30,642 nucleotides of DNA from Clostridiales bacterium (GTDB lineage: Bacteria > Bacillota_E > Sulfobacillia > Sulfobacillales > JAIMBI01). Positions within the stretch are counted from its first letter, which is position 1, and every line of letters begins with the position of its first letter. Shown one piece after another: positions 11,245 to 21,486 of this stretch. The notes under the pieces are model-generated. The model did no database searches and was not told the DNA's origin. It saw nothing but the letters and a program-made list of their open reading frames with translations. The stretch covers positions 1-30,642 of the forward strand of contig DAHVOH010000037.1 in NCBI GenBank assembly GCA_027318915.1, read 5' to 3'. The position numbers and the translations under genes were made by a program.

Positions 11245-11508
11245 CCCCCCGCCGCCTCCTCTGACGCTGTGTTTCGTCGATTACCCACGTGGTCCCGACG
11301 ACCGCGTATGGCGGGGACAGAGTACTCCCCGGACCGGGGTCGATGGGAGCGGGTGTCCTCTCCGCGGACCTTGTCGGATCCAGTGCCGCGTCGCAGAGCG
11401 GTTGGCTGCGATGCGGATCCCTCGACATCCCACGGCATTCAAACGCCAAGCCGTCGACCTGACCACCGTCCCCGCCCCCGGCCGCACCGGTCGTCTCCGG
11501 ATGACGTC

Positions 11509-12447
11509 TCAGGAATTCGTCTCCGACGCCCACAACGCTCCGAGTTGTGCGGCCACCCAGGTGACCGCCTGCTCACGATGCGTCTTGGCCCACGGGGCCG
11601 TAAAGAACCCGTGCAGCAAACCGGGGAACTCCCGCGAGACGATGGGCACGCCGGCTTCGGCCAGGCGGCGCTCAAGTTCCTGTCCTTCGGAACGCAACAC
11701 GTCGTATTCGGCCGCCACCAGCACGGCCGGCGGCAATCCGGACAAGTCCGACGCCCGGAGCGGCGCGGCATACGGATGCGCTGTCGCCACCGACGGGGCG
11801 TACTGCTTCCAGAACCACACCATGTCGTCGCGGGTGAGGCCGTAGCCCCTGGCATATACCTCGTACGAGGGTGTGTCGAATCGGGCCTCGCATACGGGAT
11901 AGACCAGCACCATGGCCGCGAGGACCGGCCCGCCCCGGTCGCGCGCCATCATGGCAGCGGCCAGGGCCAAATTGCCTCCGGAGCTGTCCCCGGCCACGGT
12001 CAGGCGGCGGGGGTCGCCGCCGAGGTCCTCCGCGCGCTCGACCGCCCAACCCAGCACCCGGTGCGCCTCTTCCACCGGGATGGGAAACGGATGCTCGGGT
12101 GCCAGATGATAGTCGACCGAGACCACGACGGCGCCGGTCGCGCGGCAGAGGAGCCGACACGCCACGTCCACCTGATCCAAATCCCCCATCACCCAGCCCC
12201 CGCCGTGCAAGTAAACGACAAGGGGCCGGGGGGCGGGCGCAGTCGGATGGTATAGGCGCACGCCGACCGGGCCGGAGGGGCCATCGATGTCCCCATCCAC
12301 GACCCTCGCCACGGGGACTGTCACGTCGGGCGTGTCACGGACTTGCTGGCGGCGGCGTTCCCGAGCGCGCGCCGGTCCCAGTTCCGACACCGGCGCCAAA
12401 TTCTTCGCCGACTCAAGATAGCGCCGAGCATCGGGATGAAGCGGCAT
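11509..12447 (-). CDS. Alpha/beta hydrolase, HSL-family esterase
   Basis: 312-residue cytoplasmic carboxylesterase of the hormone-sensitive-lipase family (bacterial family IV). The oxyanion motif HGGGW is at 81-85, the nucleophile elbow GDSSG at 153-157 (Ser155), the acid Asp249 in AEYDVLRSEG and the base His279 in LLHGFF. The spacing and the cap-like N-terminal helix (residues 1-50) match the family, which hydrolyses short-chain esters. The native substrate is not evident. The frame is open to 12567, but ATG 12447 has SD AGAAGGA about 7-8 nt upstream and starts at the family-typical MPLHPDARRYLES, so the upstream extension is rejected. It is followed on the same strand by the SHMT-like gene after a 264-base gap, so co-transcription is possible but not shown. 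Confidence 0.95.
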   Translation of the reverse strand: MPLHPDARRYLESAKNLAPVSELGPARARERRRQQVRDTPDVTVPVARVVDGDIDGPSGPVGVRLYHPTAPAPRPLVVYLHGGGWVMGDLDQVDVACRLLCRATGAVVVSVDYHLAPEHPFPIPVEEAHRVLGWAVERAEDLGGDPRRLTVAGDSSGGNLALAAAMMARDRGGPVLAAMVLVYPVCEARFDTPSYEVYARGYGLTRDDMVWFWKQYAPSVATAHPYAAPLRASDLSGLPPAVLVAAEYDVLRSEGQELERRLAEAGVPIVSREFPGLLHGFFTAPWAKTHREQAVTWVAAQLGALWASETNS

Positions 12448-13510
12448 TCCCAATCCTTCTCTCTGGGCATATATCCCACTCTGCACGACACCCACCACGC
12501 CATGACGGCGTTCATGGCTCGCTCCGCACGGCTCCCCTGCCCCACGGTCCCCTCGGCGACGGGACACCCGGCGCGGCTCTCCGGCTCCCGCACCGCCCTA
12601 CCGCTCGGTGCCCGCCTCACCAGATGCCGGTGCGACCGCATCATCCCCCGCTTGCCGACGCGCCGGAGGGCCCGTGCCTCCCCCCATCCGCTCACAACCA
12701 CGTCCTCAGGCGCCGCCACATACGAAACGGACTCCCGCCAGCCCCCACCGCAGCGTGGGCCTCACCACCAGGCCGCCCTCATCTGTGCGCCGGGCACCCC
12801 GCCGATGCCGACCAAGCGTCATGTGTCCCCCTGACAACCGTCAACGGCGCGCAATGGCGGCAGCTGCCGGCGTGGGCGTCCCTCGGCTGAAGTATACCTG
12901 GCAGCGATGGCTCCGTGACGTCGGGGTCGCGGCTCTGACCTAAACCGTCTCGCGCACCGCGCAGGGGTGCCAATGGTGATGGCGACGGTCAACGGTCAAC
13001 GGTCAGCGCGGCCAGTGCGACATCCCCCGGTCGGCGAGGTCGCAGTCGCCCATCTCCCCGGGGTGGCGCTCCCTCCCCGCTTCCCGTCCACTCCTGCACG
13101 ACCGTGCGTGGCCGGGCCACGGGACCATCCGTAAGGTTCCCATGATAAATCCTTGGGCCTGATCTCTCACGCCCCGACGACCCCGATCCTCTTCGCCGGG
13201 ATTCCCGGAGTTGCTTTATTGCGCAATTGGGCGGAGCAGGACGTTGCCCGGCTATTCTGGAACATTGACCGACGTCGTGGGGTGATCGCCACTTATCACG
13301 CCCCCACGGTAGGCAAATGTGTGATGGCGGCTGAACGCGCCGCGCGGCGGCGCTTGCCTGTCGTCTCGGAAATTGGTCCCCGGGTGGGGCCAGCCGGGGC
13401 GGCAAGGGTGGATGGGGTGAGACTGCGGCGGCGAGCCGACGAGGGAAGCCCACAAGGTCATTTCCGGTGCCCCTATCGGGGCGCCGTTCTGGCGGTCGGG
13501 GTAACGGACC
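12448..13510. other. Divergent intergenic region
   Basis: About 1.06 kb between the minus-strand esterase and the plus-strand S53 protease. It contains the triple ACGGTCA repeat at 12985-13005. Overlapping open frames on both strands give Arg/Pro/Ser-rich translations and are not accepted. Promoters for both flanking genes should lie here, but I could not find a convincing -35/-10 pair. Confidence 0.5.
12985..13005 (+). repeat. Three tandem copies of ACGGTCA
   Basis: Exact head-to-tail heptamer repeats at 12985-12991, 12992-12998 and 12999-13005, in the divergent region. It may be a regulator-binding array or simple slippage. Confidence 0.6.
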
Positions 13511-15439
13511 ATGAAGACAAGGAGTGTGGTGCGGGTGCAGAAGCCATGGAGGCGCCGGCTTCGCGTCGGCGTGGCCATCGCGGCCACAATGGTGTTGGGC
13601 CTATGGGGTATGAGTCCGGCCATCGCCGAGGCGGCCTCAGGCGCCCCCGCCCCCGTCTTGGTGCTGGGTGACACGCCGCCCAATACGCCGGTGACGGTGA
13701 GCGTGGTGTTTAAGGTGCGCCATCAGCAACAACTGATCCGGTTCATCGCGGGGCTGAGCCGGCCCGGACCCCAGTTTCGGCACTACCTGTCGGTGCCCGC
13801 GTTTGCCCGCGCTTACGGGCGGAGCCCGGCCACCATTCAACGGTTGATCGCGTATCTGGCTCGTTACGGCATTACCGCGTCGGCATTGCCGGACAACCTG
13901 GTGGTGGCGGCACACGGTACGGCGGGTGCTTTTGACAGCGCCTTTCATGTGCGGCTGCGCAATTTGCAGTGGCACGGACAGGACTTTCACGCAGCCGCCA
14001 ATGCCCCCTTGCTCCCGGACGGAATGGGCGGCAAAGTCTTGGCGGTCCTGGGGCTAAGCAACTATGGCCTCGCTCACAGCCAGCTCGTGAGTCCGATCGG
14101 GGTGCCCAGCGTGACTGCCTCGGCCACATCGGGACCCCCGCCGACCATGAGGACACCGGCCAGCTTAGTTGAACGCTACAATGTGGGGCCGCTCTATCAG
14201 GCAGGTGATGAGGGACAAGGCCAAGTCATTGGGATTGTGACCTTGGCGGCATTCAATCCCGAAGATGCCTATACGTTTTGGGCATTGAACCATATTGGGG
14301 TGCTGGCCAACCGCATCGCCGTGGTCAATGTGGACGGTGGCCCGGGACCGGCGTCGATCCAATCCGGGTCCACGGAGACCACCGTCGATGTCGAACAGTC
14401 GGGCGCTCTTGCCCCCCAAGCCCGCATCGTGGTTTATCAGGCTCCGAACGGTGGGGGCACGGGATTTGTGGACGCGTACTTCACCGCGGTCAGCCAAGAC
14501 TTGGCCGGCTCCATCTCGTCCAGTTGGGGCACCAGCGAGACCGCCGTCATGAACGGCATCCAACACGGGTTTATCTCCCCCGGCTATCCTCTGGCATTTA
14601 CCGAAGCCTACATGGAAGGCGCGGCCCAGGGCATTTCCATGTTTGCCGCCTCGGGCGATGCCGGGGCCTACGCGGCGTCCAGAGCCAAGAACGGGCCCAC
14701 CAATCTCTCGGTGGGAATGCCGTCCGACAGCCCCTATGTCACGTCGGCGGGCGGGACAACCTTGCCCGGAACACAGCAGTACCGGACCTTCTCGGTGACG
14801 GTTCCCCATGAACGGACGTGGGGTCGCGACTATCTCTTTCCCTATTGGCAGGAGTTCGGATTTCCGTCCGAGGCCGCGTTCGCCACGCTGCACGCCATAG
14901 GGAGCGGCGGCGGCTACAGCGTCATCTACCCGACGCCCTGGTATCAACAGGGGCTGCGGGGTGTGAATCGCTTCAGCGCAGTGCCGTGGCTGACACCTAT
15001 TGACAACAACACGCTCTGGAGTTTCAATCCGAATCCGCCGGTGGTGACGGGCACGGCCACCGGTCGCAACATTCCGGACTTGGCCATGAATGCGGACCCG
15101 CAGACCGGTTACGCGGTATACAGCACCATGTTCTATCCGATCCGCCACACCGATTGGGAGCAGGTCGGGGGAACGAGCTTCGTGGCCCCGCAGCTGGCCG
15201 GCATCACCGCGTTGATCAACGAGGACGTGGGCATGCGGGTCGGATTTTGGAACCCGCAAATCTACCGGTTTGCCACGACTCCGGCCTCACCGTTTCGCCC
15301 GTTAGACGCCACCGGAGTCATGAACGACAACCTCTACTACACAGGGACCAGCGGCGCGATATACAACCCGGGAAGCGGACTGGGGACGCCCAATGTCGCG
15401 CTCCTGGCGCAAGACTTCAAAAACCCGCCCGGCGTATAG
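13511..15439 (+). CDS. Secreted S53 family peptidase (sedolisin/kumamolisin-like)
   Basis: 642-residue pre-pro serine-carboxyl endopeptidase that cleaves proteins outside the cell, normally at acid pH. Signal peptide: basic KPWRRRLR then a hydrophobic stretch ending near AIAEAASG (about residue 43). Residues about 45-190 form the pro-kumamolisin activation domain, which is removed autocatalytically. The catalytic domain starts near ERYNVGPLYQAGDEGQGQ. The Ser-Glu-Asp triad is Glu289 and Asp293 (E-T-T-V-D, correct +4 spacing) and Ser556 in GGTSFVAPQ; the oxyanion Asp is Asp383 in SGDAGAY. The C-terminus (IYNPGSGLGTPN) matches the calcium-site region. ATG 13511 lacks a good SD, whereas AAGGAG at 13519-13524 fits in-frame GTG 13529 or 13535, so the true start may be 6-8 codons later. 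A degenerate paralogue lies about 8 kb downstream. Confidence 0.95.
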   Translation: MKTRSVVRVQKPWRRRLRVGVAIAATMVLGLWGMSPAIAEAASGAPAPVLVLGDTPPNTPVTVSVVFKVRHQQQLIRFIAGLSRPGPQFRHYLSVPAFARAYGRSPATIQRLIAYLARYGITASALPDNLVVAAHGTAGAFDSAFHVRLRNLQWHGQDFHAAANAPLLPDGMGGKVLAVLGLSNYGLAHSQLVSPIGVPSVTASATSGPPPTMRTPASLVERYNVGPLYQAGDEGQGQVIGIVTLAAFNPEDAYTFWALNHIGVLANRIAVVNVDGGPGPASIQSGSTETTVDVEQSGALAPQARIVVYQAPNGGGTGFVDAYFTAVSQDLAGSISSSWGTSETAVMNGIQHGFISPGYPLAFTEAYMEGAAQGISMFAASGDAGAYAASRAKNGPTNLSVGMPSDSPYVTSAGGTTLPGTQQYRTFSVTVPHERTWGRDYLFPYWQEFGFPSEAAFATLHAIGSGGGYSVIYPTPWYQQGLRGVNRFSAVPWLTPIDNNTLWSFNPNPPVVTGTATGRNIPDLAMNADPQTGYAVYSTMFYPIRHTDWEQVGGTSFVAPQLAGITALINEDVGMRVGFWNPQIYRFATTPASPFRPLDATGVMNDNLYYTGTSGAIYNPGSGLGTPNVALLAQDFKNPPGV

Positions 15440-16295
15440 GGCGGAGCAGACCTGAAGCCGGGCGGCCGCCTTCGGCCCCACCCGGCGGCCGAAGAGCGAT
15501 GGAACGATGGACCAATGCGCCGGCTGAGCCCCACGGAGGACGCCAAATCCGGCATCCACCGTGGGGCCAGTCGTCGGCCCATCGGTGCCCCGGCCGGCCA
15601 TCCTCCCGGGCGGCGTTCCGTTATGCGGATCCTGGATCCGCACCCCATCCGCCGCTCCGGCGTGGCGCGTGCACCTGCGCGGTCGGCCGAGTGCGGCAAG
15701 ATCAGGATCGATAGCCGGTTCGCTCGGGCCGCCGGAAGACGCGTGCGAGCCACCCCTCCCCTGGCCCCAAGCGGAGGCCGGAACCCCCGCAGCGGCTACC
15801 GCCTCTACCCTGTGCGTACGCTGACCATGCGGCGACCTTGTCCCGGCGCCGCCGTCCCGCCCATCCGATCCCGGCCCGGCTGCGGGCCGGCGATGAGGTG
15901 CAGCGGCGACGCGAGTACCCGGAGACGCGGCGGCGTTGCATGGCGCGCGGCGAGCCAACCTCCCGCCGTCGCGGATGAACAGATCGCGCACTGGCTCTCG
16001 TCGGTGGCGGGAGGAGTGCCCGCGCAGTCTGAACCGCGGCGAGCGGTTGACGGAGGCGGCGAGAGGGATGGAGGACCGGAATGGATAAGACGAAGGGGGG
16101 ATCCGGTTGACTAGAGGGAGATGCCGGGCGGACAGCGCTCGGTGGCCACAACAGGATGGCGCCGTCCGTCACTCACGACCCTGATGCCCCGACGGTCCGG
16201 CGACACGCGATCGCAGCGGGCCGCGGGGTGGAGCGGGAACGCCGGGCGGAGGAGCCGAACGCCCCCGTTCGGGCACGAGAATGGGAGGAATGAGG
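15440..16295. other. Intergenic region between S53 peptidase and CocE/NonD hydrolase genes
   Basis: About 0.86 kb. The first 60 bases hold a probable terminator hairpin. The remainder shows no supportable gene; translations in all frames are Arg/Pro/Gly-rich. Confidence 0.5.
15470..15494 (+). terminator. Hairpin after the S53 peptidase gene
   Basis: Arms CTTCGGCC (15470-15477) and GGCCGAAG (15487-15494) around a 9-nt loop. An alternative pairing of GCCGGG (15457-15462) with CCCGGC (15481-15486) is also possible. It lies 30 bases after the stop. No T-run. Confidence 0.5.
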
Positions 16296-18188
16296 GTGGA
16301 GACGGAACACACGGTGGTGGACCCGAACACGTTGGCGCTACACGATGGCGCCCCGACGAGCCTCGAAACTCATGTCAAAGACCTGGGTGCGACGGGCGAC
16401 AAATACCTCGTTGAATATCGGATGTTGCCCATGCGGGACACGATTCGTCTCGCCACAGTCATCATCCGCCCCCGGGCCACGGAGCCCGTGCCCGTGATCA
16501 TGGTCCGAACCCCGTATCAGAACCCGGCCACCCATCATCTCGGGTATGATGTGTTCCGCCGGGCGTTTCGTGCGGGCTGGGCCGTGGTCATCCAAAACGA
16601 GCGCGGCACGGGGTGGTCCGAGGGTCCCTATAGTCTCATTGGCCACGGCGCGGAAGACTGCGCCGATACGTTGACCTGGATCGCCGAACAGGGCTGGTCC
16701 AACGGCCACGTCGGCCTGATCGGCTGCTCGTCGCCGGCCGAGAACCAACTTCGCATCGCGGCCGAAGGCCATCCCGCCCTCAAGGCGGGCGTGCCCATGA
16801 GCCCGGGGGCAGGCGTCGGCAACATCCCCGGCTGCGAGGGCAACAATGGCCTCTTCTACAAAGGCGGGATTCCGGTCCTGAGCACCTGGACCGCCTGGTA
16901 CCATCCGTCCGCCGTGCTGGAGCGCCCGCGGCTGCCGGACACCGACGATCCGGACGCCCTGGAGCGCGCGATGCGCAACTTCATCGTGACGTCCCCGGGA
17001 ACTCATGACCCCGCGTATCGGGCCGCGCTAGAGCGGATTCGGCGGATCCCGCCGAGCGGCGATGTGTTACAGCGCATGGGTGTGCCCAAGACCGGTTATG
17101 ACACCTACATGCGGGTCACGCCGATGGACGCGGTGTGGCAGGAAGCGTCGCACATCCATGCCCATCACACGGGCGGCGCAACGCCGCAACTCAACATCAA
17201 CGGGTGGCTCGACGTAGGCGCCTACGAGTCGGTCAAGCTGTTCGAGTTTCAACAACATCATCCCGACCAATACCTCATCATGGCGGCCAGCAGTCATTGC
17301 GCCATGATTCGGGCCGCCTCGGCGCAGGCCATGTTGGGCGACCGACCGATGGGCAACACGACGTTCCCCTATGACGACATCATCTGGGCCTGGTTCCGGC
17401 GTTTCCTCCATGGAGACGCGGACGCGTGGACGCCGATGCCCAAAGTGCAGGTGTTCTTGATGGGAGCCAGTCAGTGGCTGACCGGGGACCGTTGGCCGCT
17501 GCCCGAGACGCGCTGGGAGTCGCTCTACCTCCAAAGCAACGGGCGGGCCCAATCCCTGTGGGGCGACGGTACGCTGACGGACACCGAAGCTGCCGCCGGC
17601 AGTCCTCCCGACGTGGTGCTGGCCGACCCGCACAATCCGGTACAAACGTTGGGCATCGCGCTGGGAGCCGATCCCGTCGTATGCGACCAACGGCCGGTCG
17701 AGGCACGTACGGACGTCCTCGTCTACTCGACGCCCCCGCTTGAGAGCGGGCTTGCCGTGGTGGGCGACGTGGATGCCGTCCTCTACGTGTCCACGGACGT
17801 GCCGGACGCCGACGTCTTCCTCAAGCTGGTCGACGTCTACCCCGACGGCACGGCGTACAACGTGGCGTGGAGCGCGCTCCGACTGCGCTATCGGAACAGC
17901 CTGGCCCACCCGACCCCGGTGACGCCGGGCCAGCTCTACGAGCTCCGCATCAAGGGCATGACGACGGCCAACTACTTCGCGCCCGGTCATCAACTGCGTC
18001 TTGAGGTGTCCGGATCCAACTTCCCCCTCGCGGACCGCAACTGGCACACCGGCGGCCCGAATGCGGATGAGGTGGAAGGCCCGGTGGCGCACCTGACCCT
18101 GCATCACGACCACGAGCACCCGTCGCGGCTTGAGTTCCACCGCTACACGGGTGCCATCCGCCCCAACTCGGCCCCGGACCGGGGCTAA
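16296..18188 (+). CDS. CocE/NonD family hydrolase (X-Pro dipeptidyl-peptidase S15-like)
   Basis: About 630-residue serine hydrolase with an alpha/beta catalytic domain (about 35-390) and a C-terminal jelly-roll (about 400-600), the arrangement of cocaine esterase, glutaryl-7-ACA acylase and X-Pro dipeptidyl-peptidases. NERGTGWSEG (101-110) is the family D-x-R-G-x-G-x-S-x-G block. The nucleophile is Ser145 in GCSSPA, the acid Asp306 in INGWLDVGAY and the base His334 in SSHCAM; the 28-residue Asp-to-His spacing equals that of cocaine esterase. The usual G-x-S-Y-x-G elbow has Tyr replaced by Ser and the last Gly by Ala, so oxyanion geometry or specificity may differ. No signal peptide, so cytoplasmic. 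GGAGG (16284-16288) sits 7 nt before GTG 16296; ATG 16281 and 16290 are in frame but poorly spaced. It may act on peptide or amide products of the neighbouring proteases (inference). Confidence 0.93.
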   Translation: METEHTVVDPNTLALHDGAPTSLETHVKDLGATGDKYLVEYRMLPMRDTIRLATVIIRPRATEPVPVIMVRTPYQNPATHHLGYDVFRRAFRAGWAVVIQNERGTGWSEGPYSLIGHGAEDCADTLTWIAEQGWSNGHVGLIGCSSPAENQLRIAAEGHPALKAGVPMSPGAGVGNIPGCEGNNGLFYKGGIPVLSTWTAWYHPSAVLERPRLPDTDDPDALERAMRNFIVTSPGTHDPAYRAALERIRRIPPSGDVLQRMGVPKTGYDTYMRVTPMDAVWQEASHIHAHHTGGATPQLNINGWLDVGAYESVKLFEFQQHHPDQYLIMAASSHCAMIRAASAQAMLGDRPMGNTTFPYDDIIWAWFRRFLHGDADAWTPMPKVQVFLMGASQWLTGDRWPLPETRWESLYLQSNGRAQSLWGDGTLTDTEAAAGSPPDVVLADPHNPVQTLGIALGADPVVCDQRPVEARTDVLVYSTPPLESGLAVVGDVDAVLYVSTDVPDADVFLKLVDVYPDGTAYNVAWSALRLRYRNSLAHPTPVTPGQLYELRIKGMTTANYFAPGHQLRLEVSGSNFPLADRNWHTGGPNADEVEGPVAHLTLHHDHEHPSRLEFHRYTGAIRPNSAPDRG

Positions 18189-19713
18189 GGGGGACGACCT
18201 CTCGCCCGGGAGCTTTGCAGGAGCTCCCGGGCGACGGGGGTCCCGCTCACCCGCAGTGTCTGACTGTTCCTGGCCGATCCGGGGGATGGTTTCGTCCATC
18301 CATCCGGAGGCGGACGGCAAAGCCGTGCGAACTCCGGTCGGCGGACCCGGGGCCGATCCGGCTTTGGCCATCCTCGACCGGGCCGGAGGTGCCCCGTTTG
18401 GCATGATCCCGACGACCAAGTGCCTGTCGTGGGGTGGGTGAAGAGCGCCACGGGGCCGGCTCGGATAGCGCTACCGCCAACCCAATGGAGCTCACCGCCG
18501 TTCACCGCCATCGCGACGCGCTCAAACGTCCCCGCGCCGTTATGATCCTGTCCGCCACCAACGACGCCCAAGCGGTGGCCGCCCGACCCTCCTCTCCGAT
18601 CGTCTTTGAACTGAACGCCGGCGCCCATACCCGCGCCCGGCTTCGGGACCCGACGGACACACCTCGTCGAATGGACATCGCGGAGGTCCGCAACGTCTTC
18701 GGCGTGCCCGATGTCGATAGCGACGCGCCCCGCCGCAGAAACCGGTCGAATCCTCGGGAGCCCGGGCCGGCTCCGGGCCCCCGACCAGCACCGGCGTGCG
18801 TTCGGCACGCGAGCATCGCCCGTGCCGGAACGAGAACACCATCGGACAAGAGTCGACAGCACCCGCGGGATAGGCTGCATCGTGTGCACGCGCGAGACGG
18901 CGTCCCCGTACCGGCTACCATGGACGCCTCCCGTCTTGCCGAGCGCGTCGGACGCCTGAACCGGTCAGTCACCCCGTGTCTGTGTGTGGCGGGAGGACCC
19001 GCGAGTACGCCGCGTTCGCACAGGGCACGCCACGGTCGTCGGACGTTGCGTCCCCCCCACGATCACAGCCACGCGGATCGTGACCAACGCGCTCCCGCTT
19101 CCGCACTCTTCCGGAGGCTGACCCGTGTCGACCGGCGCGAGCTCGACCTCTCAACCCCGGCCCCGACCGCGGTCCAAACCCACACTCCTTCGTGCGTTGA
19201 CCACAACCTCTCCGTTGTCTCCCGCAAGGGCACCGCTCAGGTGAGTCAATTCGCAAACAAAGCAATTGACATCGCCTCGGCAGGAACGGGGTCTCGGGCA
19301 CGACAATTCCTAACTCGGCAATTCGGCAGCCAATCGTCCGCCAACTCGTACGGCGCACCGGGGAGCGATGGTCATGACGTGCTCGTGTCGGGAAAGGAGC
19401 GGTGTCTTTCCTTGCCGCGGTCCGGAGTCCGTCGCCCCGGTGGTGAGAGGCATAGGCCGAGGATGGTTGCGGAGCTACCGGGACCGATAGTCCGGCAAGG
19501 TCACGGGCGCGGTAAATCCCCGCTGCGGTAGCCGGCGTCTTGGAACGGGGCTCGCGCTCGGGGGCGACTTGGATATGGCCCGCTCGACAGGATCGACCCC
19601 GCTTCGCGAAGGCGATGAGGCCGAGGAACGTGGAGATGGAGGCCCGCTCCGCGCATTGTGAGCAGTGTTCCTGGAATGATGGGTTTTCCGGATCGTACCG
19701 AAAGGAGAACGTG
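18189..19713. other. Long intergenic region upstream of the peptide-binding protein gene
   Basis: About 1.5 kb. It begins with a strong terminator. A 365-codon frame opens at 18434, but its translation is low-complexity (Arg, Pro, Ala, Ser, His) and coding-like frames overlap on the other strand, so no gene is called. An isolated TTGACA occurs at 19265-19270 without a matching -10. Confidence 0.5.
18202..18234 (+). terminator. Terminator-like hairpin after the CocE/NonD gene
   Basis: Thirteen-base-pair perfect stem, TCGCCCGGGAGCT (18202-18214) and AGCTCCCGGGCGA (18222-18234), with a 7-nt loop, starting 13 bases after the stop. A possible outer GGGAC / GTCCC pair (18191-18195, 18240-18244) extends it. 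No T-run. Confidence 0.75.
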
Positions 19714-21453
19714 ATGGGACACATGAGAGCTCGACAACGATGGACGGTGCGGGCAGGGGCAGGGATTATCGCTTTGGGACTCGCCGTGATGGCTTCCGCA
19801 TGCGCTCCGGCCAAGACGGCCACCCCGCCGTCGCCGACAGGAGGCACAGCCAAATCCGGCGGCACGGTCGTCTACGCGCTGCCGCCGTTGACGGGAGTGA
19901 GTTGGTATCTCCCCCTGGCGCCGGTGGCCTACGACAGCGTGTACGACGCCAATTCCCGTTCCCTGGAGTACAAGGGCCTATTCGAGACGGGCAGCAACGG
20001 TCTGCCCGATTATCCGCGCAGCATTGCCAGCTCCATCACCTGGAACAAGGCGGGCACCGTCTATACGGTCAAGATGAACCCCAAGTGGCATTGGTCCAAC
20101 GGAACTCCGGTCACGGCGCCAGACGTTCAATTCAACTGGCAGATGATTCAAGCCGCCAGCTCGCCCAACGCCCCCGCGCCGTGGCCATGGGCCGGGTACG
20201 GGCCCGACAGCCTGCCCACGTTGGTAAAAACCTTCAAAGTGGTCAGCCCCTACGAGTTCCAAGTCACCACCATTCACCCGGTCAATCAGCTTTGGTTTGA
20301 AGGCATGTTGGGATCATTCACGCCCTTTCCGCGCGCGGCCTGGGACAAATACCCGAACAATCCGGCACAGGAACTGGCGTATCTAACGAAGAACGGGAAT
20401 AATCTCAACTTCTTCAAGGTCATCGACGGCCCGTTCCGACTGGTCAAAGCGGTCGCCGAACAATCGTGGACCTATGTGCCCAATCCCCATTACGATGGGC
20501 ATAAAGCTTATCTGAGCCGACTCATCTTCACGTATGAGACGTCGGATACCTCAGAAGTCAGTGCGTTGCAGACCGGCACCGTACAGGTGGGATATCTGCC
20601 ATCCACCGAATACGCCATCCGGAACCAACTGACCCTGGACCGCTTCGTGGCCATTCCCAGCGCGTCCATCGCGATGGTGTTTTTGAACTTCAAGAATCCG
20701 TCGGTGGGTGCCATTCTGAGCCAGCGGCCGGTTCGTGAGGCGTTGCAGATGGGTGTTGACCAGACCGCCATCATCCGGGTGGTGGACGACAACCTCGGGA
20801 TCACCGACTCGGGTCCCATTGTCTCCATGTCCCCGTACCTGGATCCGGCGCTGAAGAAGCCCGTTTATCCGTACAACATCGCGCAAGGCGTCAAACTGCT
20901 CGAAGCGAACGGCTGGCATATGGTCAAAGGCGTCATGACCAATGCTCAAGGCACGCCGCTGGCGTTCAGCATGACCTACGTGAGTGCCAACAGTGCCACG
21001 TTGGCCACAGTGCAGTTGCTCAAGCAAGACTGGGGCCAGGAAGGTATCCAGGTGTCGCTGACGAGCCTGCCCTTCCCCGCCATCCTGCACGAACTGCACG
21101 AGCCGACCAAGTGGCAGGCGATTGCGGGGATCGGGCTGACCGGCGGGATTGGCTACGGGGTGGCGCAGTCGGTCTATGCCACCAAAGGCGCCCTCAATTT
21201 CGGGCATTACTCGAATGCCACACTGGACCACCTTATGGCCGCGGCGCTCCTGCCCCAACCGTCCACCAAGGCGGCGATGGCGGCCATCTATGCCTACCAG
21301 GAGTTTGTGGCCCATCATCTGCCCAATCTCTGGATGCCGGTGGGCGACAAGTTCCTGGAAATCGCCAAGAACGTGCATGGGGTGCTGAGTTCGGTGCCCG
21401 TGCGCGGATCCTTCGCCTTGTATCCCCAGTACTGGTGGGTCGGGCAGTCGTAG
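19714..21453 (+). CDS. ABC transporter substrate-binding lipoprotein, family 5 (oligopeptide)
   Basis: 579-residue extracellular solute-binding protein of the OppA/DppA class (SBP_bac_5). A basic N-terminus and hydrophobic core lead to the lipobox LAVMASAC, so Cys30 is the expected lipidated residue anchoring it on the outer face of the membrane. A Thr/Pro/Ser/Gly linker (31-47) precedes the first lobe at GGTVVYALPP. Family features include the KWHWSNGTPVTAPDVQFNW block (the K-x-x-x-x-H-D-G-x-x-x-T-A-x-D-V-x-F motif of family 5), DGPFRLVK, and a C-terminal stretch with QLLKQDWGQEGIQVSLT. SD AAAGGAG (19701-19707) lies 6 nt before ATG 19714; the frame is open to 19540, but that part has no signal-like sequence. 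No permease or ATPase gene is nearby, so it must use a transporter encoded elsewhere. It lies between two S53 genes, consistent with peptide uptake. Confidence 0.95.
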   Translation: MGHMRARQRWTVRAGAGIIALGLAVMASACAPAKTATPPSPTGGTAKSGGTVVYALPPLTGVSWYLPLAPVAYDSVYDANSRSLEYKGLFETGSNGLPDYPRSIASSITWNKAGTVYTVKMNPKWHWSNGTPVTAPDVQFNWQMIQAASSPNAPAPWPWAGYGPDSLPTLVKTFKVVSPYEFQVTTIHPVNQLWFEGMLGSFTPFPRAAWDKYPNNPAQELAYLTKNGNNLNFFKVIDGPFRLVKAVAEQSWTYVPNPHYDGHKAYLSRLIFTYETSDTSEVSALQTGTVQVGYLPSTEYAIRNQLTLDRFVAIPSASIAMVFLNFKNPSVGAILSQRPVREALQMGVDQTAIIRVVDDNLGITDSGPIVSMSPYLDPALKKPVYPYNIAQGVKLLEANGWHMVKGVMTNAQGTPLAFSMTYVSANSATLATVQLLKQDWGQEGIQVSLTSLPFPAILHELHEPTKWQAIAGIGLTGGIGYGVAQSVYATKGALNFGHYSNATLDHLMAAALLPQPSTKAAMAAIYAYQEFVAHHLPNLWMPVGDKFLEIAKNVHGVLSSVPVRGSFALYPQYWWVGQS

Positions 21454-21486
21454 GACACCACCCCCGCTACAAAGCCGGATGTTCCC

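Noticed and set aside
11871..12890. 339-codon plus-strand frame
   Set aside because: Antisense to the HSL-family esterase and extremely Pro/Arg-rich.
19265..19270. Perfect -35 box TTGACA upstream of the SBP gene
   Set aside because: No -10-like hexamer at 16-18 nt, and more than 400 bases from the gene.
18434..19531. 365-codon plus-strand frame in the gap before the SBP gene
   Set aside because: Low-complexity Arg/Pro/Ala/His-rich translation, no recognisable domain, and competing open frames on the other strand; typical of GC-rich non-coding DNA.
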